DNA of 64,000 nucleotides, taken from contig JAEZKK010000024.1 of assembly GCA_023415495.1 (NCBI GenBank), positions 1-64,000 on the forward strand, read 5' to 3'. The number at the start of each line of letters is the position of its first letter. Within the stretch, counting starts at the first letter, position 1. Positions 36,333 through 45,586 of the stretch are shown here, one piece after another. A program made the position numbers and the translations under genes. The DNA comes from Bacteroidota bacterium. Lineage in GTDB: Bacteria; Bacteroidota; Bacteroidia; Bacteroidales; P3. The notes below the pieces were generated by a model, which was not told where the DNA came from, did no database searches, and was given only the letters and a program-made list of their open reading frames with translations.

Positions 36333-36353
36333 CAATTAATAAACCTACAAACT

Positions 36354-36917
36354 ATGAGAATTAAACTATTCCTAATTAATATATTTTTGATTATCCTATT
36401 TTGTTTCAAACCAACTTACTCTCAAGAATTAATTAACCCTAAACTAATTGGGGGGATGTATTATCATATAGGATATCTACAAAATTTAAAACATCAAAGC
36501 ATGGGACTTGGGGGAAAGATATCTTATAGATTAGCTAATAATTTCAGAATAGGAATTGAAGGGTATTCTTCTAAAGCAAATTTCAAAAGCGATGGAAGCT
36601 TTTATTCTCTTGGTATGGGAGGAATGCTATTTGAGTATATGTATTGCAAAAATAAGATTAGATATTTAATAGGTTTTAGTCTATCAGGTGGGAATAATAA
36701 ATACTTAGAAGTAATTGAAGAAAAACCTAATGGCTATACAAAAGTTGTTTGGAAAAATGACAAGCTTTTTATTACCAATCCATTTATATCTCTTGAATAT
36801 CCATTAAGCCAAAAAGCAAATCTTTCTGCTAAAATCGACTATGCAATTTCTTTAAACAATATGTATTATAAAGGAATAAGATTCCATTTAGGTTTTTTAT
36901 TCAATATGAAAACCTAA
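36354..36917 (+). CDS. Small outer-membrane beta-barrel protein
   Basis: A 187-residue protein with a signal peptide of about 24 residues (MRIKLFLINIFLIILFCFKPTYSQ). The mature part has a run of short amphipathic strands (LIGGMYYHIGYLQNL, GLGGKISYRLANNFRIGIEGY) ending in GIRFHLGFLFNMKT. It resembles the OMP_b-brl class; the function is unknown. Its last 4 bp overlap the 3' end of the convergent T9SS cargo gene, so both genes lack space for separate terminators. Confidence 0.7.
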   Translation: MRIKLFLINIFLIILFCFKPTYSQELINPKLIGGMYYHIGYLQNLKHQSMGLGGKISYRLANNFRIGIEGYSSKANFKSDGSFYSLGMGGMLFEYMYCKNKIRYLIGFSLSGGNNKYLEVIEEKPNGYTKVVWKNDKLFITNPFISLEYPLSQKANLSAKIDYAISLNNMYYKGIRFHLGFLFNMKT

Positions 36918-37954
36918 TTGATTAATATCTTTTGAGAGTATATATAATCCTCTCCCTTTATTTTTATTAAATAAATCCCCTTTGGATAATTAGGTACATT
37001 TAAAGAGTAAACTAATTTATCCTCTGCAAATAGAGATTTTGATTGAATTTGAACTCCATGAATATTATAAATTTCAATACTTAGATTCTTATTTAAATTA
37101 CTAAATTCAACTATTAAGCTTTTAGCATCTCTATTATATCTAATTATTGATTTCGAATCGTTATTCTTAATATCATTGATGCCGCTTAACCAATATGAAA
37201 GAGAATCATAAGCTATTCTATTTGATATATTTTGAAGGAAACGTGAGTCATTTGAACTAATACCCTCAGGTTGATAATTATTTTTAAGGGAATCTTGGAA
37301 TATACTTGTGTAAAAACCACAAGCTGTAAGATATGTTCCATTCATGCTTGGATGAGAATTATCCTCTGAATGCAAAACAATATTAGAATCTATTTGAATA
37401 GAATATTTCCACAATGCCCCAATTGGAGAAATACGAGAATTAAAATCGTTTGCCATAAGGAAGTAATTATCATATAACCTTTGTGTCATAGACTCAAAAC
37501 TACAAAAAGGAGAATAGTATTGACAATTAACATGGTCTCCATATCGATAACCCCAAGTCATAAAGAAAAGAACTTTTGAATTAGGATTATGTACCTTGAT
37601 TAAACTATCCATACTCTTTGCATAAGGATAAACATCAGCATAAAACTGATTATCAGGAAAGGCTACTTCTTGGCTTTGACCTTGAAGAACAACAAAATCC
37701 CAATTCCCTCTTTGGATTTTCTCTAATAAACCAGAATTATCTATGTTTTGCCAATGTGTCAGAAATCTTGCACCTCCTAATGCATGACTATCATAATTAA
37801 TATCCTTACCCTCAGATATTGATATGTCTTTAATCATTGAAGGAAGATTGTTTACATAGGTATAGCTATTTCCAATAAATAATACATTCTTAGTTTGAGA
37901 ATAAAGAATTGATGAAGAAATGACAAATAGTAAAGTAAATATTAGTTTTCTCAT
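36914..37954 (-). CDS. Secreted SGNH-like hydrolase (DUF4886-type) with T9SS type A sorting domain
   Basis: A 346-residue secreted protein; signal peptide 1-19 (ILYSQ). NVLFIGNSYTYVNNLP matches the block I GNS motif of SGNH/DUF4886 hydrolases, GNWDFVVLQGQSQE is a further block, and NSHPSMNGTY carries the likely catalytic His. Residues ~270-346 form a typical type A sorting domain (IEIYNIHGVQIQSKSL ... LNVPNYPKGIYLIKIKGEDYIYSQKILIN), which sends it through T9SS to the surface. The substrate is probably an ester on a glycan or lipid, by family only. Confidence 0.78.
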   Translation of the reverse strand: MRKLIFTLLFVISSSILYSQTKNVLFIGNSYTYVNNLPSMIKDISISEGKDINYDSHALGGARFLTHWQNIDNSGLLEKIQRGNWDFVVLQGQSQEVAFPDNQFYADVYPYAKSMDSLIKVHNPNSKVLFFMTWGYRYGDHVNCQYYSPFCSFESMTQRLYDNYFLMANDFNSRISPIGALWKYSIQIDSNIVLHSEDNSHPSMNGTYLTACGFYTSIFQDSLKNNYQPEGISSNDSRFLQNISNRIAYDSLSYWLSGINDIKNNDSKSIIRYNRDAKSLIVEFSNLNKNLSIEIYNIHGVQIQSKSLFAEDKLVYSLNVPNYPKGIYLIKIKGEDYIYSQKILIN

Positions 37955-37977
37955 CTTTTATAAATGACAATACTTAA

Positions 37978-39564
37978 CTAATATCTTGTTTCAAAACTTC
38001 CTATTACATTATTATCATTATAATGTCCTAAGAAAATTATCCTCTTATCCCTATCTAAAAACATTGTTTTAAAGAAAGGCATCTTATTAATTCTGGAATT
38101 ATAAACTTCATGCCATAACCATGAGCCATCGTTATATATTTGAACAAAGTTAACCTGAGTTCTTAATTTATCACTATTATAATTCATAGTAGGAGCAAAT
38201 TGATTCCCTTTATAATTAGATTGGTGGTCATTAAACATTAAATATACACCATAACGATCTTTTGACATTGAATAAGAATTATAAGAATCATCTTCCTTAT
38301 ATGTCTTTTGCCTTTTAGTTACATAAGAGCTATTTGTAATATCTCCTCTTTTATCTACATTAGTAATAATTATATCTCTAAAGAAATTAGCATCCTCTCC
38401 AGTTGGTTTATCTCCTCTTCTTTTTGGAGGTTGAACTTTTGAGGCAAATCTTTGCTCTCCTATCATTATACAATTACCTCCTACCATAGGGAAGAGATAA
38501 TCTACCTCCGCAACCATCTCACTTGGCAATGCCATTCCCTTATATACATCTTCATCCCTTTCATACTCCTTAAACTCAATAGTTGATTGGTTTTTCTTAA
38601 ATCCTCTGCGATTATCGTAAACAAAAGAGAAAGCCCCAACAGCAAGGGATGGAGTAAGGGTAGTATTGGAATAATAACCAGCTACAAGATAATCCTCTTC
38701 ATGGGCAAAAGCACATTTAAAGCTGGTCGGCCAAGCTTTTTCTAATTTCTCTTCATGTAATCTTTCACTGTATTCATTCATCCAAATTAAGTGAACCTTT
38801 CCATCTTCATGATTTTTCTTCTTGGCAGTAGAAAATGAATTAATAGCAATCAATGCTCTTGCTCCATCATTACTCACCGCAATATCTTTAATTAAATAAG
38901 CATCATTACTAATATTTAATCTATGTGTCTTTTCCCATATTAATCTCATTTTCTCATCATAAATTTCCATATTCAATGCTTTACCTGCAGTATCGTTTAC
39001 AAAAAATCCAAAAATAAGCTTTGATTTGTTTTCAGAGAATGAGAAAAGATAAGGTTTTTGCTCTTCTATAGAAAAATAGTTATAGTTCTTAAACCTTTGA
39101 GGTCTGTCTCCAATCAATCTCATGTCTCTTGTGTGGAAATATTGAACATAAAGATTTGCTTTACCAGTTGTAATTTCTGGTCCTAATTGTTTTCTTTTAT
39201 TACCTCTTTTATCGGTAGTTTTATCTTGAGCAACCCTGCTTAGAACAAATCCTATTAGCTCTCCAGCCTGCCAAGTTTGCTCAATTTTAAATGAAGGATG
39301 ACCAAAATCCATGCGATAAACCTTTTGAACATTTTGGTTACGGTCAATCTTAGCCATGTAATATTTTAGTTCAAACTCTCCCTTACCTACATATTCGTTT
39401 AATTGGTACCACATATAGTAACCATCATAATCTTCCATAACAATTTGAGCATCTTCACACTCTTCAATTATATCATAAAATCTTTCTCCCCATTTTACTT
39501 CTATTTGAGAGTAGCCTAATAAAGCAATTAAATTGAATAAAATTAAAAATACAGTCTTTTTCAT
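37978..39564 (-). CDS. Secreted protein of unknown function
   Basis: A 528-residue protein with a clear signal peptide (MKKTVFLILFNLIALLGYSQ). The rest is rich in beta-type alternation and aromatic residues, with repeated short stretches such as SNDGARALIAINS, HEEDYLVAGYYSN and MSKDRYGVYLMFND that suggest a beta-propeller-like fold. No enzyme motif, lipobox or sorting domain was recognised. It is transcribed before the SGNH gene on the same strand (23 bp gap), so the two may form an operon. It is divergent from the TonB-type receptor. Confidence 0.7.
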   Translation of the reverse strand: MKKTVFLILFNLIALLGYSQIEVKWGERFYDIIEECEDAQIVMEDYDGYYMWYQLNEYVGKGEFELKYYMAKIDRNQNVQKVYRMDFGHPSFKIEQTWQAGELIGFVLSRVAQDKTTDKRGNKRKQLGPEITTGKANLYVQYFHTRDMRLIGDRPQRFKNYNYFSIEEQKPYLFSFSENKSKLIFGFFVNDTAGKALNMEIYDEKMRLIWEKTHRLNISNDAYLIKDIAVSNDGARALIAINSFSTAKKKNHEDGKVHLIWMNEYSERLHEEKLEKAWPTSFKCAFAHEEDYLVAGYYSNTTLTPSLAVGAFSFVYDNRRGFKKNQSTIEFKEYERDEDVYKGMALPSEMVAEVDYLFPMVGGNCIMIGEQRFASKVQPPKRRGDKPTGEDANFFRDIIITNVDKRGDITNSSYVTKRQKTYKEDDSYNSYSMSKDRYGVYLMFNDHQSNYKGNQFAPTMNYNSDKLRTQVNFVQIYNDGSWLWHEVYNSRINKMPFFKTMFLDRDKRIIFLGHYNDNNVIGSFETRY

Positions 39565-39589
39565 GTTTCGAGTTTATCAAAATAAAGGG

Positions 39590-39597
39590 CAAATATA
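39590..39597 (-). promoter_or_regulatory. -7 box of the unknown secreted protein operon
   Basis: CAAATATA on the top strand is TATATTTG on the coding strand, 26 bp before the ATG. Confidence 0.55.
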
Positions 39598-39671
39598 CAA
39601 AAAAAATACAGTAGTGATTAAACTTATTGATTTTTTAATGTCAAATATAACGTCAACAAAAAGAAAAATTG

Positions 39672-39679
39672 TATTTTTG
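39672..39679 (+). promoter_or_regulatory. -7 box of the TonB-type receptor gene
   Basis: TATTTTTG lies 28 bp before the ATG at 39707; it excludes the long upstream extension of that frame. Confidence 0.55.
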
Positions 39680-39706
39680 TCAAGAATTAAAATTATAAAT
39701 TCATTT

Positions 39707-42301
39707 ATGGTTAAAAGTATTTCAAGACTATTATTATTAGTCGTTTTATTAGCAAATAATATCCTTTGGGCTCAAGGACCAAATCGCAATTCAAATAATC
39801 CTATTTCTCCTCTCCCAACCTCTACAATTAAAGGAACTGTAGTGGATGCAGAAACCAATCTACCTTTACCCTATGTAAATATAGCAATTATTCAAGCAAG
39901 TAAGGACTCTGCCTTAGTAAATGGAATTTCTACAGATAATAATGGGAATTTTATAATTAAACAAGGCTATGGAGATTATTTGATTAGATATTCTTTTATT
40001 GGATATGAAAGCCAGATTACAAAACTCAAGATTAACAAGAATAATATTAATCTTGGAGTTATTAAATTTGAAAAGAGTGCTGAAATGCTCGAGGGTGTTG
40101 AAATTACATCTGAAAGGAGTATGATGGAATATCAATTAGATAAAAGAGTAATAAATGTAGATAAAAACATAGTTAGTGCAGGAGGTTCTGCAACAGATGT
40201 TTTAGAAAATGTACCATCTGTTTCTGTTGATCAAGAAGGGAATGTTTCGCTTAGAGGTAGCGGGAATGTTACTGTATTGATAGATGGAAGACCAAGCGAA
40301 TTGCTTGGTAGCGACTTGCAAACTGTTTTAGAGCAAATTCCATCCTCAACAATTGAAAGCGTCGAAGTTATTACCAATCCATCTGCAAAATATAACCCAG
40401 ATGGGATGAGTGGTATTATTAATATTGTTCTAAAAGAAAAAGGAAACAGAGGTTTTAATGGAAGCGTAACTGCTTCAAGTGGAGTTGGGATAAATAATGA
40501 TTTAGATATTGATAGATTTCTTTTCCCTCAATCAAGCATTTCCCTTGCTCTTAACTACTCAACAAAAAAATATGCAGTTTTCTTTAATGGGGATATAAGA
40601 TATTTTGAAACTACAAGCAATGGATTTACTGACAAATACCTTAATCCTAACCTAAGCATTTTACAAAACCGTTTTACAACTGGAAGCAGGCTTGGACGTG
40701 GTTTTAAACTTGGAGGAGACTGGTATATTAATGATAAAAACACAATTAGCCTTTCATATAATCTAAGACGTGGAGGAAATCCTCCAAAGAATGAAAGTTC
40801 TGAAAGATTATTCTCTTGGGTTGAAAACGATTCTCTAAATATTTTAAATACAAATAATTATTATGGTCTCGAGTTAGGAAAAAGAAGAATGTTATTCCAT
40901 AATTTCACTCTTAATTATGAAAAGAAATTCGACCGTAGAGACCAAGTCTTAACTATTGATGCAAACTATAATATCGGAGAGTTTTCCAATAATACTACTC
41001 AAACAAGGAGTTTTTTACCAGACTCTCCAGAGTATTTCTTTTTAAACAATACTGCAAAATCTAATAATAATAGAGCTTATGTAACTATTAATTATACCCA
41101 CCCTTTTTCAAAAGATTTGAAATTGGAAACTGGTTATAATTTTAACTACGTAAACACAAATGCAAATTATGATTATTTCCCTTCAAGAGATATGATTAAA
41201 GATGATAGTATGAGTTACGTTTTCAAATACGAAGAAGCAATTCATGCTATATTTGGAACTTTGGGATATAGTTTTAATAAGAAACTATCTGCACAATTAG
41301 GTTTAAGACTTGAACAAGTATTTAGAAATGGGTCTAAAACTCAATATAATGAAAAACTTCTTTTCCCAAAAGATAATGATACTAAGAACTATTTCTCTGC
41401 ATATCCAACCTTGCATATTTCTTATAATTTTACGGACTCTCAATCTGGACAAATATCGTATTCAAGAAGAATTAGAAGACCAAGTCCTTGGTCATTGGCT
41501 CCATATATCGATATAAATAATCCTGCGTATATACGTTTTGGAAATCCTGATATACTTCCTGAATACACAGATGCTTTTGAAATAGGTTATTCTAAGATAT
41601 TTGAAAAGACAACAATCTTTACATCTCTTTATTATAGAAGAACAAATAATTCAATTACTAACTTCAATTTCCTTTGGAATAAAGCTAACGCTGAGAAGTA
41701 CGGATTTGACTGGGTATGGGATGTTGCAGGAAATGAATATGCAGACGGTATTAGAGTTGCTACAACAAATATGAACCTTTCACAGAGTTCCAATTATGGA
41801 GCAGAACTTATACTTGACCAAAGGTTTACAAAATGGTGGAGAGCTAATCTAAGCGGAAATTTATATGGCAATTACGAGGATGGTAGAGAATTTGGAGGAA
41901 AATTAGTCCAAACACTTAATTGGGATGCTAAACTTAATACTACTATAACTCTACCAAAGAATTTTATTATTCAAATTTCTGGTCAATACGAACCAAAACG
42001 TCAAACTATACAAGGGCATAGAGACCAGATGTATTGGGTTGACCTATCAGTAAAGAAAGATATTTTGGATAAAAAAGGAAGTTTGTCACTACGTTTCTCT
42101 GATGTATTTAACACAAGAGAAAGAACTTCATACTCATTCACAGAAAACTACCAACAATACTCCGTACACCACAGAACATCCCAATACTTAGTACTTTCGT
42201 TCAACTACCGATTTGGCTCAGTAAGCAAAGAACAAAGAGAAAGAGAAAAAAGACGTCAACGCACACAAGGGGGAGATGATTTCTCAGGTGGTGAGGAATA
42301 A
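39707..42301 (+). CDS. TonB-dependent-receptor-like outer-membrane protein
   Basis: An 865-residue receptor. The signal peptide is MVKSISRLLLLVVLLANNILWAQ. A carboxypeptidase-regulatory-like domain follows (TIKGTVVDAETNLPLPYVNI, about 45-130), then a plug domain (GGSATDVLENVPSVSVDQEGNVSLRGSGNVTVLIDGRP, about 155-240) and a long C-terminal barrel of the OMP_b-brl_3 type, ending in a basic tail. I see no TonB box with certainty. The C-terminal tail after the last strand (SKEQREREKRRQRTQGGDDFSGGEE) is unusual for barrels, which normally end in an aromatic residue. Substrate unknown; there is no SusD partner next to it. A perfect terminator follows. Confidence 0.9.
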   Translation: MVKSISRLLLLVVLLANNILWAQGPNRNSNNPISPLPTSTIKGTVVDAETNLPLPYVNIAIIQASKDSALVNGISTDNNGNFIIKQGYGDYLIRYSFIGYESQITKLKINKNNINLGVIKFEKSAEMLEGVEITSERSMMEYQLDKRVINVDKNIVSAGGSATDVLENVPSVSVDQEGNVSLRGSGNVTVLIDGRPSELLGSDLQTVLEQIPSSTIESVEVITNPSAKYNPDGMSGIINIVLKEKGNRGFNGSVTASSGVGINNDLDIDRFLFPQSSISLALNYSTKKYAVFFNGDIRYFETTSNGFTDKYLNPNLSILQNRFTTGSRLGRGFKLGGDWYINDKNTISLSYNLRRGGNPPKNESSERLFSWVENDSLNILNTNNYYGLELGKRRMLFHNFTLNYEKKFDRRDQVLTIDANYNIGEFSNNTTQTRSFLPDSPEYFFLNNTAKSNNNRAYVTINYTHPFSKDLKLETGYNFNYVNTNANYDYFPSRDMIKDDSMSYVFKYEEAIHAIFGTLGYSFNKKLSAQLGLRLEQVFRNGSKTQYNEKLLFPKDNDTKNYFSAYPTLHISYNFTDSQSGQISYSRRIRRPSPWSLAPYIDINNPAYIRFGNPDILPEYTDAFEIGYSKIFEKTTIFTSLYYRRTNNSITNFNFLWNKANAEKYGFDWVWDVAGNEYADGIRVATTNMNLSQSSNYGAELILDQRFTKWWRANLSGNLYGNYEDGREFGGKLVQTLNWDAKLNTTITLPKNFIIQISGQYEPKRQTIQGHRDQMYWVDLSVKKDILDKKGSLSLRFSDVFNTRERTSYSFTENYQQYSVHHRTSQYLVLSFNYRFGSVSKEQREREKRRQRTQGGDDFSGGEE

Positions 42302-42340
42302 TATAGGTTCAATTAAACAAATAAAGACTTAACCAATAGA

Positions 42341-42381
42341 AAAATAACTCTTAAGCAATTAAACTTAAGAGTTATTTTTTT
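42341..42381 (+). terminator. Rho-independent terminator
   Basis: A perfect 15-bp stem, AAAATAACTCTTAAG (42341-42355) with CTTAAGAGTTATTTT (42364-42378), 8-nt loop and T tail, ends the receptor gene. Confidence 0.93.
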
Positions 42382-42447
42382 GCCCTCTAATCCCATTTCA
42401 ATCCCGCAAAATCAAGTAAAATTGAAATTAAATCAAGAAAAAATTTC

Positions 42448-42530
42448 AAACAATGGCATTGTTTGGGTGAAACAATGCCATTGTTTCATCAAAACAATGC
42501 GGTTGTTTTACCAAAACAATGCCATTGTTT
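42448..42530. repeat. Palindrome array E, four units, 22-bp period
   Basis: AAACAATG-S-CATTGTTT units have centres at 42456, 42478, 42500 and 42522, exactly 22 bp apart. Cores are GGCATT, GCCATT, GCGGTT and GCCATT, the same three variants as in array B. The array is bracketed by two near-identical stretches, ATCAAGAAAAAATTT (42432-42446) and ATCAAGAAAAATTT (42540-42553), with a third related ATCAAGTAAAATT at 42411. Confidence 0.95.
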
Positions 42531-42697
42531 AAGATTTATATCAAGAAAAATTTGGATGAAATCCCTTAAAAATAGATTTATAATTGATTTTGAATGATTT
42601 TATCCCATGATATTAACTTCTATGATAAATATACTACAAAGAGAAATAGTATAGAATTAAAATATAATTAAATTGGATTTTCTGATAATAAATTTTG

Positions 42698-42705
42698 TAG
42701 TTTTG
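42698..42705 (+). promoter_or_regulatory. -7 box of the 87-residue protein gene
   Basis: TAGTTTTG, with TTG at 42673-42675 (22 bp before it, slightly long), lies 65 bp before the ATG at 42771. Confidence 0.45.
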
Positions 42706-42770
42706 CAGTTAGATTAATAAGACATTGATTTAATCCCTTTATTTTATTGTTTAATTTAATATCTTATCTT

Positions 42771-43034
42771 ATGGAAAAGGATGAAAATTTTGATGAACTA
42801 ATTGCTCATTATATCGAAAAAGGCGAGAAAAGACACTCTGGGAAAAGAGTTGTTTCCTTAAAAGAAATTTCTAAAATGGCATCGGAACAAACTGGAGTTG
42901 ACCAGGAAACTGCATATTCAATATGTATAAAGTTCTCACACATATTAGAAAAATTATACCAAGAGAATCCTACAGCTGTAAGAAATTTTATAAGAGAAAC
43001 ATATTGTGCCGAATTGGAAAAATTCGACACCTAA
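42771..43034 (+). CDS. Small protein of unknown function
   Basis: An 87-residue acidic, helical protein (MEKDENFDELIAHYIEKGEKRHSGKRVVSLKEI...). There is no signal peptide or membrane segment. The stretch RVVSLKEISKMASEQTGVDQETAYSICIKFSHILEKLY recalls the helical part of HU-like DNA-binding proteins, but the beta-arm is missing, so this is only a hint. The ATG at 42771 is chosen over an in-frame TTG at 42747. It has its own promoter and lies 7 bp from the convergent peptidase gene. Confidence 0.6.
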   Translation: MEKDENFDELIAHYIEKGEKRHSGKRVVSLKEISKMASEQTGVDQETAYSICIKFSHILEKLYQENPTAVRNFIRETYCAELEKFDT

Positions 43035-43041
43035 ATTTATT

Positions 43042-45531
43042 TTATAATTTCTTTTCTGGATAGAGAGTATCCCACCATTTGGAATTGTTTTTTAAGTGCT
43101 TGGCAAACCAGGCGTAGATTGTGTTATTCCACTTTAATCTCTTTTCAAAGTCTACTATACCGTGGTTTTCTCCTTTTACTGAGATAAATTCTACTTCTTT
43201 ACCAAGGATTTTTAAGGCATTAAACATTTGTATGCTCTCTCCTATCGGAACATTCGTGTCTGAATCTCCATGCAATAAAAGTAATGGGGTGTTAATCTTA
43301 TCTGCATTGAATAGAGGACTTCTATCTACATAAATATCTCTTCTATTCCATGGATAAGAATGTGCTGTTGCTCCCGAAGAATATGAATAACCCCAATAGC
43401 CTTCTCCCCAATAGGATGTAATATCGGAAATTCCTGCATGAGAAACGGCACAAGCAAATATATCTGTTTTAGTTTGCAATAGCTGTGTCATAAATCCTCC
43501 ATAGCTTGCCCCCATACAACCAATTTTATCCTTATCTACAAAGCTATTTTTACTGATAAATTTCTTTACTCCAAAGATAATCTCATCGGCTGTTCTTTCT
43601 CCCCACGCATTTACATGTCTTGAAGCAAATTCTTGACCATAACCAATTGTTCCACTTGGGTTAAGAACATATACTATATAGCCTTGAGAAGTATAAAGAT
43701 AGGCAGAGTAACGCATCTCGAAACTTCTATCCGTTGGCGTTGTACCTGCGTAATAATATACTATCATTGGATATTTCTTATTAGCATCAAAATCGCTTGG
43801 AAGGTAATATCTCCCCTCGATTGTAGTGCCTTTATAATTAAAATTCCAAACTCTCATCTCCCCAATTGCAAGCTCTTCCTTGCTCTTAGGTTGAAGAATC
43901 ATATAATCCTTATTATCTGTTCTTATATAAGCCTTTGGAAAATCGTTATAGTTTTGCCCAAAATATGCAATTGAGTTGCCTTGGAAATCAATATCAAATC
44001 CAGAAACAATATCCAAAGGAAGGTCTAATTTTACTATTTCATTATTGTTTAAATCATATTTATATATTGATATAGAGTCTTTATTCTCTGCACTAAAGAA
44101 AATAGAATTGGAATTACTTATCTTTAAATTGCTAACAGAAGGGTTGAAATCCTTAGTTATGCATTCAATTTTTCCATTATCTCTATTCATTATAAACAAC
44201 ATAGAATGATAGGCATTAGGAATAATACCTTTCTTAAGTGTATTCCCTATTCCTCCAAATGCTTCTCCACTACCTCTAAGTATTAGTTTATTAGTATTAG
44301 GTATATAACTTGCACTTGATGCAAAACCATCTCTATTTATAATAGTATCAACACTAAAATCATCTAAATTCATTTCAAATATAGAAGTTTCTCTAAATGG
44401 ACGCTTAGTAATATTTGAATATGATACAGAGAAGATAATTGAATTAGTTTTAGGGTTATAATCATTTAGGTAAGTAGAAAGATAACCATAGGTAAGAGGC
44501 TGTATTTGATTTGTTTCAAAATTATATAAAGATAATAAACTCCTTGTCCTCCAACCATCTATTCTATCGTCTGGCAAAATATATTGTCTTAAATCCTCTT
44601 TTGAATTATCTATCTTGTTTGATTGAGAAATTATTGCAAAAGGAGTTTTATTATTCAGAATATTAATACTACCCTCTGGAAGGTTTTCATACATTATAGT
44701 TTTTTGACCATAAAGATTTTGCTTAATCAATCTCTTATTCTCTCCAGAATTATCAAAGAAATAAAGAATATCCTCATCATTTGAATTAAAAAAGACTCCC
44801 TTTTCAGCCCAAGCAATTGATGTGTTCCCCTCATCAGAGAAAAGAGTTTTATTATTATCAGAAACCATATAACCATAGTATCGCTTACCTTTTTCATTTA
44901 GGTCGAAATACTTAATTAGGATATACTTCCCAGAAGGAGAAATACTTGTGGATAATATATTTCTTCCACCCAACATATCATTAAGACTTAATCCAAATTT
45001 CCTATCCTTATTGATTATAATATTTTCTTTATTTTCAAATTCAAAACGAAAATCATGAGTTTTATTTTCATTAGAGACAAGGAAACTAAAAGAAAGAATA
45101 TGTTTTCCTGGTTCAAGACTAATTTCATGGCTAATCTTGGAATCATTATTTAGAGAATCCACAATTTTAAGTCTTTCCTTAATCATTTTTCCATTTAAGG
45201 CAATCTTTACTTTATCATTAGAATAAAGATTAATGGTAGTTTTTGTAAAATCCTCTGTGTAAATATAGGTTATATAAGTAATTAGTTTAAAACTGTTTTC
45301 TTTTGGAGATTCAATGCTAACCAATTCTCCTTCATTTACGTATTTATACTTATCCTTTGTTCTTAACTCCTCGAGAGAAGGTATATTTAAAAAAGAATTT
45401 ATATTAAACTTTTCTCCTTTATTATTTGTTGAATCAAGGATAAAAGGAGTTCTTACAAGATTTTGAGAATAAGACTCAAAACCTATAAGCAATGCAAATA
45501 AGCATATCAAGAATTTGAAATTTTTCTTCAT
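43042..45531 (-). CDS. S9-family (prolyl oligopeptidase-like) secreted peptidase
   Basis: An 829-residue peptidase with a signal peptide (MKKNFKFLICLFALLIGFESYSQ), so it is periplasmic or exported. An N-terminal beta-rich part and a WD/propeller-like central part precede an alpha/beta-hydrolase domain in the last ~240 residues. The nucleophile Ser is in GASYGGFM, the Asp in HGDSDTNVPIG and the His in GENHGI, the full S9 triad. Its closest type is the DPP/acylaminoacyl-peptidase group that trims di- or tripeptides in asaccharolytic Bacteroidota. This would help supply amino acids such as lysine; that link is inference. Confidence 0.92.
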   Translation of the reverse strand: MKKNFKFLICLFALLIGFESYSQNLVRTPFILDSTNNKGEKFNINSFLNIPSLEELRTKDKYKYVNEGELVSIESPKENSFKLITYITYIYTEDFTKTTINLYSNDKVKIALNGKMIKERLKIVDSLNNDSKISHEISLEPGKHILSFSFLVSNENKTHDFRFEFENKENIIINKDRKFGLSLNDMLGGRNILSTSISPSGKYILIKYFDLNEKGKRYYGYMVSDNNKTLFSDEGNTSIAWAEKGVFFNSNDEDILYFFDNSGENKRLIKQNLYGQKTIMYENLPEGSINILNNKTPFAIISQSNKIDNSKEDLRQYILPDDRIDGWRTRSLLSLYNFETNQIQPLTYGYLSTYLNDYNPKTNSIIFSVSYSNITKRPFRETSIFEMNLDDFSVDTIINRDGFASSASYIPNTNKLILRGSGEAFGGIGNTLKKGIIPNAYHSMLFIMNRDNGKIECITKDFNPSVSNLKISNSNSIFFSAENKDSISIYKYDLNNNEIVKLDLPLDIVSGFDIDFQGNSIAYFGQNYNDFPKAYIRTDNKDYMILQPKSKEELAIGEMRVWNFNYKGTTIEGRYYLPSDFDANKKYPMIVYYYAGTTPTDRSFEMRYSAYLYTSQGYIVYVLNPSGTIGYGQEFASRHVNAWGERTADEIIFGVKKFISKNSFVDKDKIGCMGASYGGFMTQLLQTKTDIFACAVSHAGISDITSYWGEGYWGYSYSSGATAHSYPWNRRDIYVDRSPLFNADKINTPLLLLHGDSDTNVPIGESIQMFNALKILGKEVEFISVKGENHGIVDFEKRLKWNNTIYAWFAKHLKNNSKWWDTLYPEKKL

Positions 45532-45563
45532 GATAGTAAATAATTTAATTTTAAATGAATTGG

Positions 45564-45571
45564 CAAATATA
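45564..45571 (-). promoter_or_regulatory. -7 box of the S9 peptidase gene
   Basis: CAAATATA on the top strand is TATATTTG on the coding strand, 33 bp before the start codon. Confidence 0.5.
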
Positions 45572-45586
45572 CAATAAATTCAATTA

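Noticed and set aside
39533..39706. Longer start for the TonB-type receptor
   Set aside because: The extension covers the promoter boxes of both divergent genes and would hide the signal peptide that starts at 39707.
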